From positions 290,426 through 354,425 of the forward strand of contig NZ_JAUSBA010000034.1 in the NCBI RefSeq assembly GCF_030652235.1: a stretch of DNA of 64,000 nucleotides, given 5' to 3'. The notes below the pieces were generated by a model. It made no database searches. It saw nothing but the letters and a program-made list of their open reading frames with translations, and was not told where the DNA came from. The stretch is from Cypionkella sp. (lineage in GTDB: Bacteria; Pseudomonadota; Alphaproteobacteria; Rhodobacterales; Rhodobacteraceae). The translations under genes were made by a program, and so were the position numbers. How positions within the stretch are numbered: position 1 is the first letter of the stretch; each line of letters begins with the position of its first letter. This document shows, one piece after another, positions 36,953 to 45,102 of this stretch.

Positions 36953-37114
36953 ATGAGAATTCTCGACGGCCGCACATTGTTGTCAGGGTCAAACCTGAAG
37001 CGCTCTATGGGCTGCGCGCATGCAGCGATCCTGGTTATGGCCCCCGCGCGGGGCACCGGTCCGGAACATAAGCTGTGTGCTTGGAACAAATTGCCCAAGA
37101 TAGGAATCCTATAA
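36953..37114 (+). pseudogene. N-terminal remnant of a TM0106-like RecB-family nuclease upstream of mcrB
   Basis: A 53-codon frame has a GGAGAAG ribosome site. It begins MRILDGRTLLSGSNLKRSMG, like the conserved start of TM0106-type RecB nucleases (DG..lLSasDL..f..C.H), and loses similarity after about residue 38. Its TAA shares one base with the mcrB ATG (37114), so it may now serve as a coupling leader. The 220 bp before it (36730-36952) show no gene, only a short ATCGCC/GGCGAT hairpin near 36911. The family match is from memory. Confidence 0.5.
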
Positions 37115-39747
37115 TGAACTGGTCTGAAATCGAAGCCCAGATGCCACAAGACTCCGCGACGCCGTTTCGTGCCCAGATCATCGCCCATTTGCGCGATTGT
37201 TCTGGGTTTATTCCCGAAGCAATCCTGAAGAAGGTGGTGGTGTTGGGTGATGCGGCGGGCAGGCGCATGTTGTGGGGGATCGGGTCGACGGGGATGCAGA
37301 ATTTCTATCTGACGGCGGAGGTGGCGGCGCTGCTGCCGCCAGAGGTGCGCAGCACGTTGCCGATAAAGCTGCATTCGGCGCGCAAAACCTATCTGGATTC
37401 GTATGAAGGGCCAGCGCTTGAGCTGCGCAAACCAGAGGATCTGGTGTTGCTGGACGCGCTGTCAGGCGATCCGTTCCCCCGCGCGCTGGCACGCTGGATC
37501 CAGCGCGTGAAAGCCAGATTTCCAAACTGGCAAGGCTTTGTGCCAGCTGACCCCGCCTTTGAAGCGGACGAGCGCGAGTATAAAGACGCAGCCGCCGATA
37601 AGCTGCGGCAGGCGCTGGCGGCAGCACAGGATGACCGCGCAAGGTTGGAGGCGTTGCATGGCGCGATGGCGGGGATCAATTTGCTGCAATGGCAGGTCTA
37701 TTGGCCGCTTTCGCCCAAGGGTGACTGCGACCATGCCGCGATGTCGCTGGCGGTATCCGCACTGATCGCGGCTGTCCCCGATGCACCAAGGCACGCGGCT
37801 GCGGTCGCGTCTTTCATTGCCGCATGGATGCAGCATTGCCCCAATCCAACACGCGACAGCGCCCGGCAGGTTGCCGAATTCGCCCTGATGCTGTTGAACC
37901 CCGCAGAGGCACTGCTGCTGCGGCGCAGTTTTCTGGATGCCATGTATTTTGAAGCCACCGGCCTGCGCTTTCCGCGCGGTGAGGCGGCGCCGGAATATAC
38001 CGCCGAACTTGGCTTTGCCCACCGCATCCGAGACGCGTTGCGTGACAAAGGCTTGGCTCCGCGTGATCTGATGGATGTGCAAAGCCTGCTTTGGGTGGCT
38101 TTCAACGCCAAAGATGCGGCCGTGATGCCCCCCACCCAACCTATTGCTGACGCAAGGAATGCCGCTATGACCGCACCGACAAACATCATCCTTTATGGCC
38201 CTCCCGGGACGGGCAAGACTTTCGCCACGGCCTATGAAGCGGTGCGAATTTGCCTGGGCGACGCGGTTGCCGTGACGCTGCGGAGTGATCGCGCTGAGCT
38301 GATGACGCTTTATCGCAAACTTGTCAGTGAGGGTCGCATCGAGTTTGTCACCTTCCACCAATCGTTTTCCTATGAGGATTTCGTTGAGGGGCTGCGACCG
38401 ACGACGGACAAAGCCAAAGACGACACAGAGTCAGAGGCGCCCGCATCGGCTGGGTTCAGTCTGAAACCCCATGCCGGCGTGTTTAAGCAAATCAGCGAAC
38501 GTGCCCGCCTTGATACGGGCAGCACTGCGGAGAACACCGGCAGCAGCGCCGAAAACCGGCTTGATCGGAATCGGAACCTGTTTAAGCTGAGCTTGATCGG
38601 AAGTGATTGGCGAGCTCGGCTGGAAAAATCGCTTGAAGACAGCAAGATGTTTTGGGGATTCGGTGGCAGAGTTGATTGGTCGCCCTCGGAATATGAACAG
38701 TTCGAAGCGATTAAAGCGCAGTGGCGCGAGGACCACCCCGATGCGAATGGACGTTACGCGGATATCAGCGGCAGTTGGTATTTCAGAGCGGGCGTTGAAA
38801 TTGACGATTATGTCGTTCTGACCGTAGGCAAAAATCAGATTGTGGCTATCGGGCGCGTGACCGGCGCTTACGAGTTTATTTCCGCAGAGGACGAATTTCC
38901 CCATGCCCGCAGCGTGGAGTGGATTTGGTCAGACATCGAGGGGGCCGACAGATCAGCCTTTTATCCTGAGAAATTCAGCGCATTTCAACCAATCTACAAG
39001 CTGGATGATGCGGCGATAGACTGGGATGGTTTGGAAAGCATCGCTTACAAGCGCGATGCTTTGCCGCCCACCGCTGGCGCGCGTGACTTCGTATTGATCA
39101 TAGATGAAATCAACCGCGCCAATATCTCGAAGGTTTTCGGCGAGTTGATCACTTTGCTAGAGGCCGACAAGCGTCTGGGGTGTCTGAACGAGGTGCGGTT
39201 GCGGCTGCCTTATTCGGGGCTGAGTTTTGGCGTGCCGTCGAACCTGCATATTATTGGCACGATGAACACCGCGGACCGCTCGATTGCACTTTTGGATACC
39301 GCGCTGCGCCGCAGGTTTACGTTTCGGGAACTTATGCCCGATGTGAACGCCCTGCGCGCGGCTTTGGCCGAGCGTGGACTTGCTGCGGACAATCTGGACG
39401 GTATCAATCTGTGCAGGATGCTGACCACCCTCAATGAGCGGATCGAATATCTGTTTGACCGCGATCATCAGATTGGCCATGGCTTTTTCACCGGCTGCAG
39501 CGACAAAGCGGGCGTTGAAGACGTGATGCAGCACAAGGTCATTCCGCTGCTGTCGGAATATTTCTACGACGATTGGTCAAAAGTGGCGGCGGTTTTGGGA
39601 GATCGTCCTGACGCTGCGCAGACGCATTTTCTCGAGGCCAAGCGTCTTGCACCCCCCGACAGTCTGGGGGCAGACGATATGGCCGAAGAAAAATGGCGGT
39701 GGAGCGTCAAGGCAGAATTCGACTTTGCGAAATTCCAAGCGCCATGA
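37114..39747 (+). CDS. mcrB: McrB-like AAA+ restriction subunit with inserted PUA/EVE-like domain
   Basis: This is an 877-residue motor subunit of a type IV modification-dependent restriction enzyme. The N-terminal ~340 residues are an unassigned specificity region. The AAA+ core has Walker A GPPGTGKT (about 361), FVTFHQSFSYEDFVEGLRP, Walker B VLIIDEINRANISK (about 659), sensor GTMNTADRSIALLD and the arginine finger RRRFTF. Between HQSFSYEDF and Walker B lies an insert (about 485-640) with SWYFRAGVEIDDYVVL and VAIGRVTGAYEF, resembling PUA/EVE modified-base readers. ATG 37114 is chosen for its AGGAA site and TAATG coupling. It overlaps mcrC. Confidence 0.85.
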   Translation: MNWSEIEAQMPQDSATPFRAQIIAHLRDCSGFIPEAILKKVVVLGDAAGRRMLWGIGSTGMQNFYLTAEVAALLPPEVRSTLPIKLHSARKTYLDSYEGPALELRKPEDLVLLDALSGDPFPRALARWIQRVKARFPNWQGFVPADPAFEADEREYKDAAADKLRQALAAAQDDRARLEALHGAMAGINLLQWQVYWPLSPKGDCDHAAMSLAVSALIAAVPDAPRHAAAVASFIAAWMQHCPNPTRDSARQVAEFALMLLNPAEALLLRRSFLDAMYFEATGLRFPRGEAAPEYTAELGFAHRIRDALRDKGLAPRDLMDVQSLLWVAFNAKDAAVMPPTQPIADARNAAMTAPTNIILYGPPGTGKTFATAYEAVRICLGDAVAVTLRSDRAELMTLYRKLVSEGRIEFVTFHQSFSYEDFVEGLRPTTDKAKDDTESEAPASAGFSLKPHAGVFKQISERARLDTGSTAENTGSSAENRLDRNRNLFKLSLIGSDWRARLEKSLEDSKMFWGFGGRVDWSPSEYEQFEAIKAQWREDHPDANGRYADISGSWYFRAGVEIDDYVVLTVGKNQIVAIGRVTGAYEFISAEDEFPHARSVEWIWSDIEGADRSAFYPEKFSAFQPIYKLDDAAIDWDGLESIAYKRDALPPTAGARDFVLIIDEINRANISKVFGELITLLEADKRLGCLNEVRLRLPYSGLSFGVPSNLHIIGTMNTADRSIALLDTALRRRFTFRELMPDVNALRAALAERGLAADNLDGINLCRMLTTLNERIEYLFDRDHQIGHGFFTGCSDKAGVEDVMQHKVIPLLSEYFYDDWSKVAAVLGDRPDAAQTHFLEAKRLAPPDSLGADDMAEEKWRWSVKAEFDFAKFQAP

Positions 39748-41069
39748 TCCGCCGCACCATCCGCGAATGGGAAACGTTGCCTTACGGCGATGGCGAGGAG
39801 AAAATTCCTGCCAATCTGGCGGATAAACTTGCTGTTGTCGCGGCAGGATCGTCTTTGGCGGGCCGGGGTGGTGGTGGCGTGCTGGAGCATGGACGGCACG
39901 CCTTGCGGGCGCGAGGTGTGGTCGGGGTGCTGGCCGTGCAGGGCTGCACGCTGGAAATACTGCCGAAAATTGAAATTCCGGCTGACACCGCAGCGGCACA
40001 GACAACCGATCAACAGAACGCAGCAATCCGGCGGCGTTTGATCCATATGCTCGCGGTGGCGCTTGATCTGAAGATCGACACCGGGCTTATCACCGAACTG
40101 GAGTTTCAGCGCGAAACTTTGCTGGAAATCTTGATCCGCATTTTTTGTGAAAAGCTAACCGATGCCGTCCGGCAGGGAATGCCGCGCCGCTATCTGCAGC
40201 ACGAGGATGATCTTGCCGCCCTGCGTGGCACGTTGAACATCGCGCGCCAGTTCACCCGGCATGCTGTAAATCCGTCGCAACTGGCGTGCCGCTTTGATAT
40301 TCTGTCTGAGGACATCACACTCAACCGCGTCATGAAGGCGGCGGTTGGCCAGCTTTCGCGGCTGTCGCGAAGCCCAGCCAACCAACGCCGCCTGCGCGAG
40401 CTTTCCTTTGTTTATGCAGAGATAACCGATGTCCCAGTCTCGGCGCTGCGATGGGATGATATCGTGATCGACCGCACAAATCGGCGTTGGCAGGATCTGT
40501 TCGGCATGGCGCGGCTTTTCCTGCAGAATCTTTATCAATCGACAACGCGGGGCGCGGGACAGGGCACTGCGCTGCTGTTTGAAATGAATGCGCTTTTTGA
40601 AGACTACATTGGCCGTCTGCTGATGCGCGCGGTCGCGGGCAGTGGCACCAGCGTTTCGTTGCAAGGCGGACGGCTTTACTGTCTGGCGGCACAGGACACT
40701 CAGCGCGGCCTTTTCCAGACCAAGCCCGATATACTGATACGCTCCGCTGGCATCGTCACGCATGTGATTGATACCAAGTGGAAACGGCTCTCGTCGCGGA
40801 TTGATGATCCCAAACAGGGCGTTTCACAGGCCGACATTTACCAAATGATGGCGTATAGCCAGCTATATGGAGCGGCTAGACTAACGCTGCTCTATCCATA
40901 TCACTTGGGGCTGGGGGACATGGAAGACATCCATGCGAGGCATAAGATTACCGGGCGCAATGTGATTTTGGAGACGGCCAGCATTGATGTGTCGAATAGC
41001 AATAACATCCTTGGCCGACTACGCCTGCTGTTGGCGGGCGGCGCGTCAGTCGCTCGAACAACGGCATGA
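39744..41069 (+). CDS. mcrC: McrC-like nuclease subunit
   Basis: This 441-residue partner of McrB has an N-terminal McrB-binding region starting MIRRTIREWETLPYG. The C-terminal PD-(D/E)XK nuclease shows TKPDILIRSAGIVTHVIDTKWKRL, giving the Asp...DxK variant of McrC, followed by QADIYQMMAYSQLYGA. The ATG at 39744 overlaps the mcrB TGA; an earlier in-frame start would lie inside mcrB. The complex should cut DNA bearing modified cytosines or hypermodified phage bases. It is followed by 155 bp with no gene. Confidence 0.88.
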   Translation: MIRRTIREWETLPYGDGEEKIPANLADKLAVVAAGSSLAGRGGGGVLEHGRHALRARGVVGVLAVQGCTLEILPKIEIPADTAAAQTTDQQNAAIRRRLIHMLAVALDLKIDTGLITELEFQRETLLEILIRIFCEKLTDAVRQGMPRRYLQHEDDLAALRGTLNIARQFTRHAVNPSQLACRFDILSEDITLNRVMKAAVGQLSRLSRSPANQRRLRELSFVYAEITDVPVSALRWDDIVIDRTNRRWQDLFGMARLFLQNLYQSTTRGAGQGTALLFEMNALFEDYIGRLLMRAVAGSGTSVSLQGGRLYCLAAQDTQRGLFQTKPDILIRSAGIVTHVIDTKWKRLSSRIDDPKQGVSQADIYQMMAYSQLYGAARLTLLYPYHLGLGDMEDIHARHKITGRNVILETASIDVSNSNNILGRLRLLLAGGASVARTTA

Positions 41070-41224
41070 GGGTTGTGAACATCAGTTCAGGGTTTGCGGG
41101 GCGGGCGGCGCGATGTATCGCTTTGCCAAATTGTCAAACCCTTATGACCTAAGATTTTTGTTGTGCGCCCGCTGGAATTATTTTGGGCGGCTGTTTTTGC
41201 ATCGCTCTTTCGTAAGGAAAACAT

Positions 41225-42349
41225 ATGAGCTTTCGGTTCTTGCACACGTCAGATCTGCATTTGGGCAAGGCTTTTGGCGGCTATCCCGAAGCCATCCGCA
41301 ACCGTCTGCGTGAGGCGCGGCATGGCTCTATCGCCCGGTTGGCGCAAGCGGCGCGGCAAGGCGGGGCGGCGACCGTGCTGCTGGCGGGCGACACGTTCGA
41401 TGCGGAAACTCCGGCACCAGAAACCTTGCGCCATGCTCTGAGCGCGATGGCAGACGAGGCCGATATCACTTGGCTGATGATGCCGGGCAATCATGACAGT
41501 CTGGCTGCCACCGAGCTTTGGCGCAAGATCGCCGCCGATGGTCCCACCAACCTGCGGCCTGTTCTGTCAACTGAACCACTGGCGCTTGCGCCCAACGCCT
41601 ACATGCTACCAGCGCCTTGCACGCAGCGCCGTCCGGGGCGCGATCTGACTGAGGCGATGGATACGGCAACACCCGAGGCTGCGATCCGCATCGGGCTGGG
41701 ACATGGCGCGATCACCGATTTCTCGGGCGAGGAAGGTGTCGCGGGCATCATCCCGCCAGATCGGGCGGCGCGCTCGGGGCTGGATTATCTGGGGCTTGGC
41801 GATTGGCACGGCCGGATGCAGGTCAACCTGTCGACATGGTATTCCGGCACGCCCGAATGCGACGGCTTCAAGCATGCGCTTACGCCGGGGGCGCTGCTGG
41901 TGACATTGGATGGGCCGGGTGCTGTGCCGCAGGTGTCGGTGGCTGAAACCGGGGCGTTGGTGTGGATCGCGACCAACCTTGATCTGTTGCCGGGGGACGA
42001 TGTGCTTGCCCGCTTGCAAGACAGCTTACCCGCACCACAGGGGCGGCGCGATCAGTTGATCCGCCTTGCCGCGACGGGCCGTTTGGCCTTGGCCGAACGC
42101 GCGGCGTTTGAGGTCGAACTTGCGCGCATTGCACCCGATTTCGGCTGGTTCGCCAGTGATCTTGCGTCTCTGGCGGTTGACGCGCACCCCGATGATCTCG
42201 ACCTGATCGACCGCGCTGGGGCGCTGCGTCAGGCCGCCGAGGCGCTGATGGCAGAGGCCAGCGATCAAAGCCTTGCGCAATCCGCCCGCGATGTCGCCGC
42301 AAGCGCGCTGTCGCGGCTATACGCCTATGCGCAAGAGGAACGGCCATGA
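41225..42349 (+). CDS. SbcD/Mre11-like metallophosphoesterase nuclease
   Basis: This is a 374-residue nuclease of the DNA repair exonuclease type. The motifs are LHTSDLHLGK, LAGDTFD, MPGNHDS, GLGHGAI and GLGDWHG, the full Mre11/SbcD phosphodiesterase set. The C-terminal ~120 residues are helical and probably bind the ATPase partner. A GTAAGGA-like site precedes the ATG. It overlaps the following SMC-type gene by 4 nt. It is a co-oriented member of the defence block between McrBC and Zorya rather than a housekeeping sbcD, judging by context and the short partner. Confidence 0.8.
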   Translation: MSFRFLHTSDLHLGKAFGGYPEAIRNRLREARHGSIARLAQAARQGGAATVLLAGDTFDAETPAPETLRHALSAMADEADITWLMMPGNHDSLAATELWRKIAADGPTNLRPVLSTEPLALAPNAYMLPAPCTQRRPGRDLTEAMDTATPEAAIRIGLGHGAITDFSGEEGVAGIIPPDRAARSGLDYLGLGDWHGRMQVNLSTWYSGTPECDGFKHALTPGALLVTLDGPGAVPQVSVAETGALVWIATNLDLLPGDDVLARLQDSLPAPQGRRDQLIRLAATGRLALAERAAFEVELARIAPDFGWFASDLASLAVDAHPDDLDLIDRAGALRQAAEALMAEASDQSLAQSARDVAASALSRLYAYAQEERP

Positions 42350-44979
42350 AAATCCGCGCGATTGAGTTAAGCAACATCCGCCATTTCGCAGGTCGTCGTG
42401 CCAGCCTGTCGGGCATTGGCGATGGCATCACTGTGCTGTCTGAACCGAATGAATTCGGCAAATCCACCTTTTTCGATGCGCTGCACGCGTTGTTTTTTGA
42501 AAAGCACCGCAGCAGCAAAGCCCCGGTCAAGGCGCTGCAACCTTATGCGGGCGGTGCGCCGGAAGTCACGGTCGAGGTTGATCTGCCAGATGGCCGCTTT
42601 CAAATCAGCAAGCGCTGGCTGTCGCGCGCCATGGCCCGCGTCAGCGATGCCAATGGCCGCATTGTGGCGCTGGACGACGAGGCCGAGGCATGGATAGCGC
42701 AGCTTTTGGGGGCAGGGCTTGCGGGGCCGTCGGGGCTTTTGTGGGTCAGGCAGGGGTTGATGGGGCTGGAACCCGAAGGCCGCAGCGCCGAAGATAATCG
42801 CGAGCGTGAACGCGGCCTTGCGGCGCGGCGCGATCTGATGTCATCGGTCGCGGGCGAGATTGATATGATGACCGGCGGGCGTCGGATGGATGGCGTGCTG
42901 GACCGTGCCAATGCGGCGCTGACGCGGCTTGCAACCACAACCGGCAAGCCCAAAGCGGGTGGCGAATGGGCGCGCGCGGTGGATGAAGCCGCAGCATTGG
43001 CGGCGCAGGAACAGGGTCTGCGCGCGAAGATGCTGCAACTGGGCGACGGTCTGCGGCGGCGCAGCGAGGTGATGCGCAGCCAAGCCGCTTTGGCGCATCC
43101 CCAAGCCGTCGTTGCGCGCGACACCGCCGTTGCGGATGCGCGCGCAGCCCATCAATCCGCTTTGGCACATGTTGAGAAACGCCAGGCCGCCGCGCGTGAT
43201 CTGACGCTGGCTGATCTGACGTTAGATGCCGCCTCCAAAGATATCACCCGTTTGGACCGCCTGTCTGAACGGGTGCGGGTGGCGGCAGAGGCGCAGAAGG
43301 CCGCATCGGATAAGGCCAGTCTGGCCCATAGCCGCGCCGAGGAACTGGCGGCTAAAGACCGCAGCGCTACCGAAATCGCCGCCGCGGCCACAGGGGTGTC
43401 GCGCGGCTTTCGGCTGCGTCTGGCGGTTGCGCAAAAGGCGCAACTGGCAAGCTCTGCCCGGCAAAGGGCGGGCGAATTGGCGCGCTTGCTGGCCCGCGCG
43501 CTGGAATTGCAGCAGCAGCTGCAAGCTGATCACGCCTTGGGAGGTTTGTTGAAGATCACACCGCAAGCCATTGCTTCAGCAGAAAAATCACAGAATCTAT
43601 TTGATCGCCTGACGGCGCAATCCGAAGCCCAAGCGGTGCTGCTGCAATTCAGCTACAGCGGGGATGCACGGGCTATAAGCTCTGCGCGCGTCGTCGATGA
43701 TACGCCGCAACGGCTGCAAGAGGCGACCGAATTCAGCCTTCCCGGCATAGGGCGCTTGCGGATTGACCCCGGTATCGCACGCGGTGGTGATATTGGCACC
43801 AGCATCGCCGAGGCGACTGCGGCGTTGGCGAAGCACCTTGCGGCCTGTGATGCCGCAGATCTTCCCGAGGCGCGAAGGCATCTTGCAAACGCGCAGCGGT
43901 TGGATGGTGCCTTGCAACAAACCGCGCTGCTTTTGGCCGACGTCGCACCTGACGGGGTGGATGCGCTGCGCCAAGCGCATGTCACAGCGCTAGCCGAAGC
44001 AGGCGATGCGGATGGCCCCGCAGAAGATGCCGCCACATTGGAAGTCATGGTCACTGCTGCCGAAAGGACAGAGGCCGAACAGGTGGCCATCGCCAAAACG
44101 GCGCATGCACTGGCTGTGGCAGCGGGCGAGCACCGCGCCCAGACCGAGGCCGATCAGAAATCTGCCCACCGCACGGCGATCGAGGCTGCGGACGAGGCGG
44201 GTGATCTGGCAATTTTGGCCCAGGGTTTGGCCGATCTGCGGGCCGCTTTGCCAGAGTTGGCGCAACGCGCGGCCGAAGCGGCGGCACTGTCGGCGCGTCT
44301 GAAAGCCGAGGCGCCTGATCTGGAAACTGCGGCGGCGCGGCTGGCGCGTGCAAGCACTGCCAGCGATCAGGCCCGACGCGAAGCGGATGCGCTGCGCGAG
44401 GAACTCGCCAGCCTGAACACCCGGATCGAGTTGCTGGCCGAACAGGGCATCGAGGAAACCCTGGACGAGATCATCGGCACCCGCAGCGCCGCCGAAGCGC
44501 GCGCCGGGCGCTATGAGACTGAAGTGCAGGCGTTAAGCCGTCTGCGCCGCGCGCTGGAAGATGCCCGCGCCAAAGCGCGTGACGCCTATTTCGGCCCAGT
44601 GATGCGAGAACTAGAGCCGCTGCTTGCGATCCTGCATCCCGGTGCCGCCTTGCTGATCGACGATCAAAGCCTGCTGCCGGTGGCACTGACTCGCGACGGT
44701 CAGCCGGAAGCTTTGGATATCCTGTCGGGCGGCACCCGCGAGCAGCTGGCAATCCTCACCAGACTTGCCTTTGCGCGGTTGTTTGCGCGCGGCGGTCAGA
44801 CGGTGCCGGTGATCCTGGATGATGCGCTGGTCCACAGTGATGACGACCGGATCGAAGCGATGTTCACCGCCCTGCACCGCGTGGCGAAAGATCAGCAAAT
44901 TCTGGTGCTGACCTGCCGTCAACGCGCCTTTGCCGCCTTAGGAGGCGAGCGCGCCAAGGTGGTTGTTACACAAGCCTGA
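42346..44979 (+). CDS. Rad50/SbcC-like coiled-coil ATPase (YhaN type)
   Basis: This 877-residue SMC-like ATPase has an N-terminal half with MKIRAIELSNIRHFAGR and P-loop EPNEFGKSTFFDALHALFF. A long Ala/Leu/Glu-rich coiled coil spans about 180-760. The C-terminal half has signature DILSGGTREQLAI (about 790) and Walker B VPVILDDALVHSDDDR. There is no CxxC zinc hook in the coil, unlike Rad50/SbcC, so it is closer to YhaN-like proteins. It pairs with the upstream Mre11-like nuclease through an ATGA overlap. It may process DNA ends in defence. Confidence 0.8.
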   Translation: MKIRAIELSNIRHFAGRRASLSGIGDGITVLSEPNEFGKSTFFDALHALFFEKHRSSKAPVKALQPYAGGAPEVTVEVDLPDGRFQISKRWLSRAMARVSDANGRIVALDDEAEAWIAQLLGAGLAGPSGLLWVRQGLMGLEPEGRSAEDNRERERGLAARRDLMSSVAGEIDMMTGGRRMDGVLDRANAALTRLATTTGKPKAGGEWARAVDEAAALAAQEQGLRAKMLQLGDGLRRRSEVMRSQAALAHPQAVVARDTAVADARAAHQSALAHVEKRQAAARDLTLADLTLDAASKDITRLDRLSERVRVAAEAQKAASDKASLAHSRAEELAAKDRSATEIAAAATGVSRGFRLRLAVAQKAQLASSARQRAGELARLLARALELQQQLQADHALGGLLKITPQAIASAEKSQNLFDRLTAQSEAQAVLLQFSYSGDARAISSARVVDDTPQRLQEATEFSLPGIGRLRIDPGIARGGDIGTSIAEATAALAKHLAACDAADLPEARRHLANAQRLDGALQQTALLLADVAPDGVDALRQAHVTALAEAGDADGPAEDAATLEVMVTAAERTEAEQVAIAKTAHALAVAAGEHRAQTEADQKSAHRTAIEAADEAGDLAILAQGLADLRAALPELAQRAAEAAALSARLKAEAPDLETAAARLARASTASDQARREADALREELASLNTRIELLAEQGIEETLDEIIGTRSAAEARAGRYETEVQALSRLRRALEDARAKARDAYFGPVMRELEPLLAILHPGAALLIDDQSLLPVALTRDGQPEALDILSGGTREQLAILTRLAFARLFARGGQTVPVILDDALVHSDDDRIEAMFTALHRVAKDQQILVLTCRQRAFAALGGERAKVVVTQA

Positions 44980-45102
44980 CACCTCGAGGTTGTGGCAATG
45001 CAGTGACAACTGCAGCAAAGAAAAAACATAGTGTTTTTGTAGGCTTGAAGGCTGAACCGCCGCCATGCACGGTTGAAATGCGCTAAAATTAGACAGGACC
45101 AT

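Noticed and set aside
40984..41313. A 109-codon frame between mcrC and the Mre11-like gene
   Set aside because: It overlaps both neighbours in another frame, shows no similarity, and lacks a suitable ribosome site.
41225..44979. Calling the pair housekeeping sbcCD
   Set aside because: The ATPase lacks the zinc hook and is short, and both genes are embedded in the defence block, so the symbols were not assigned.
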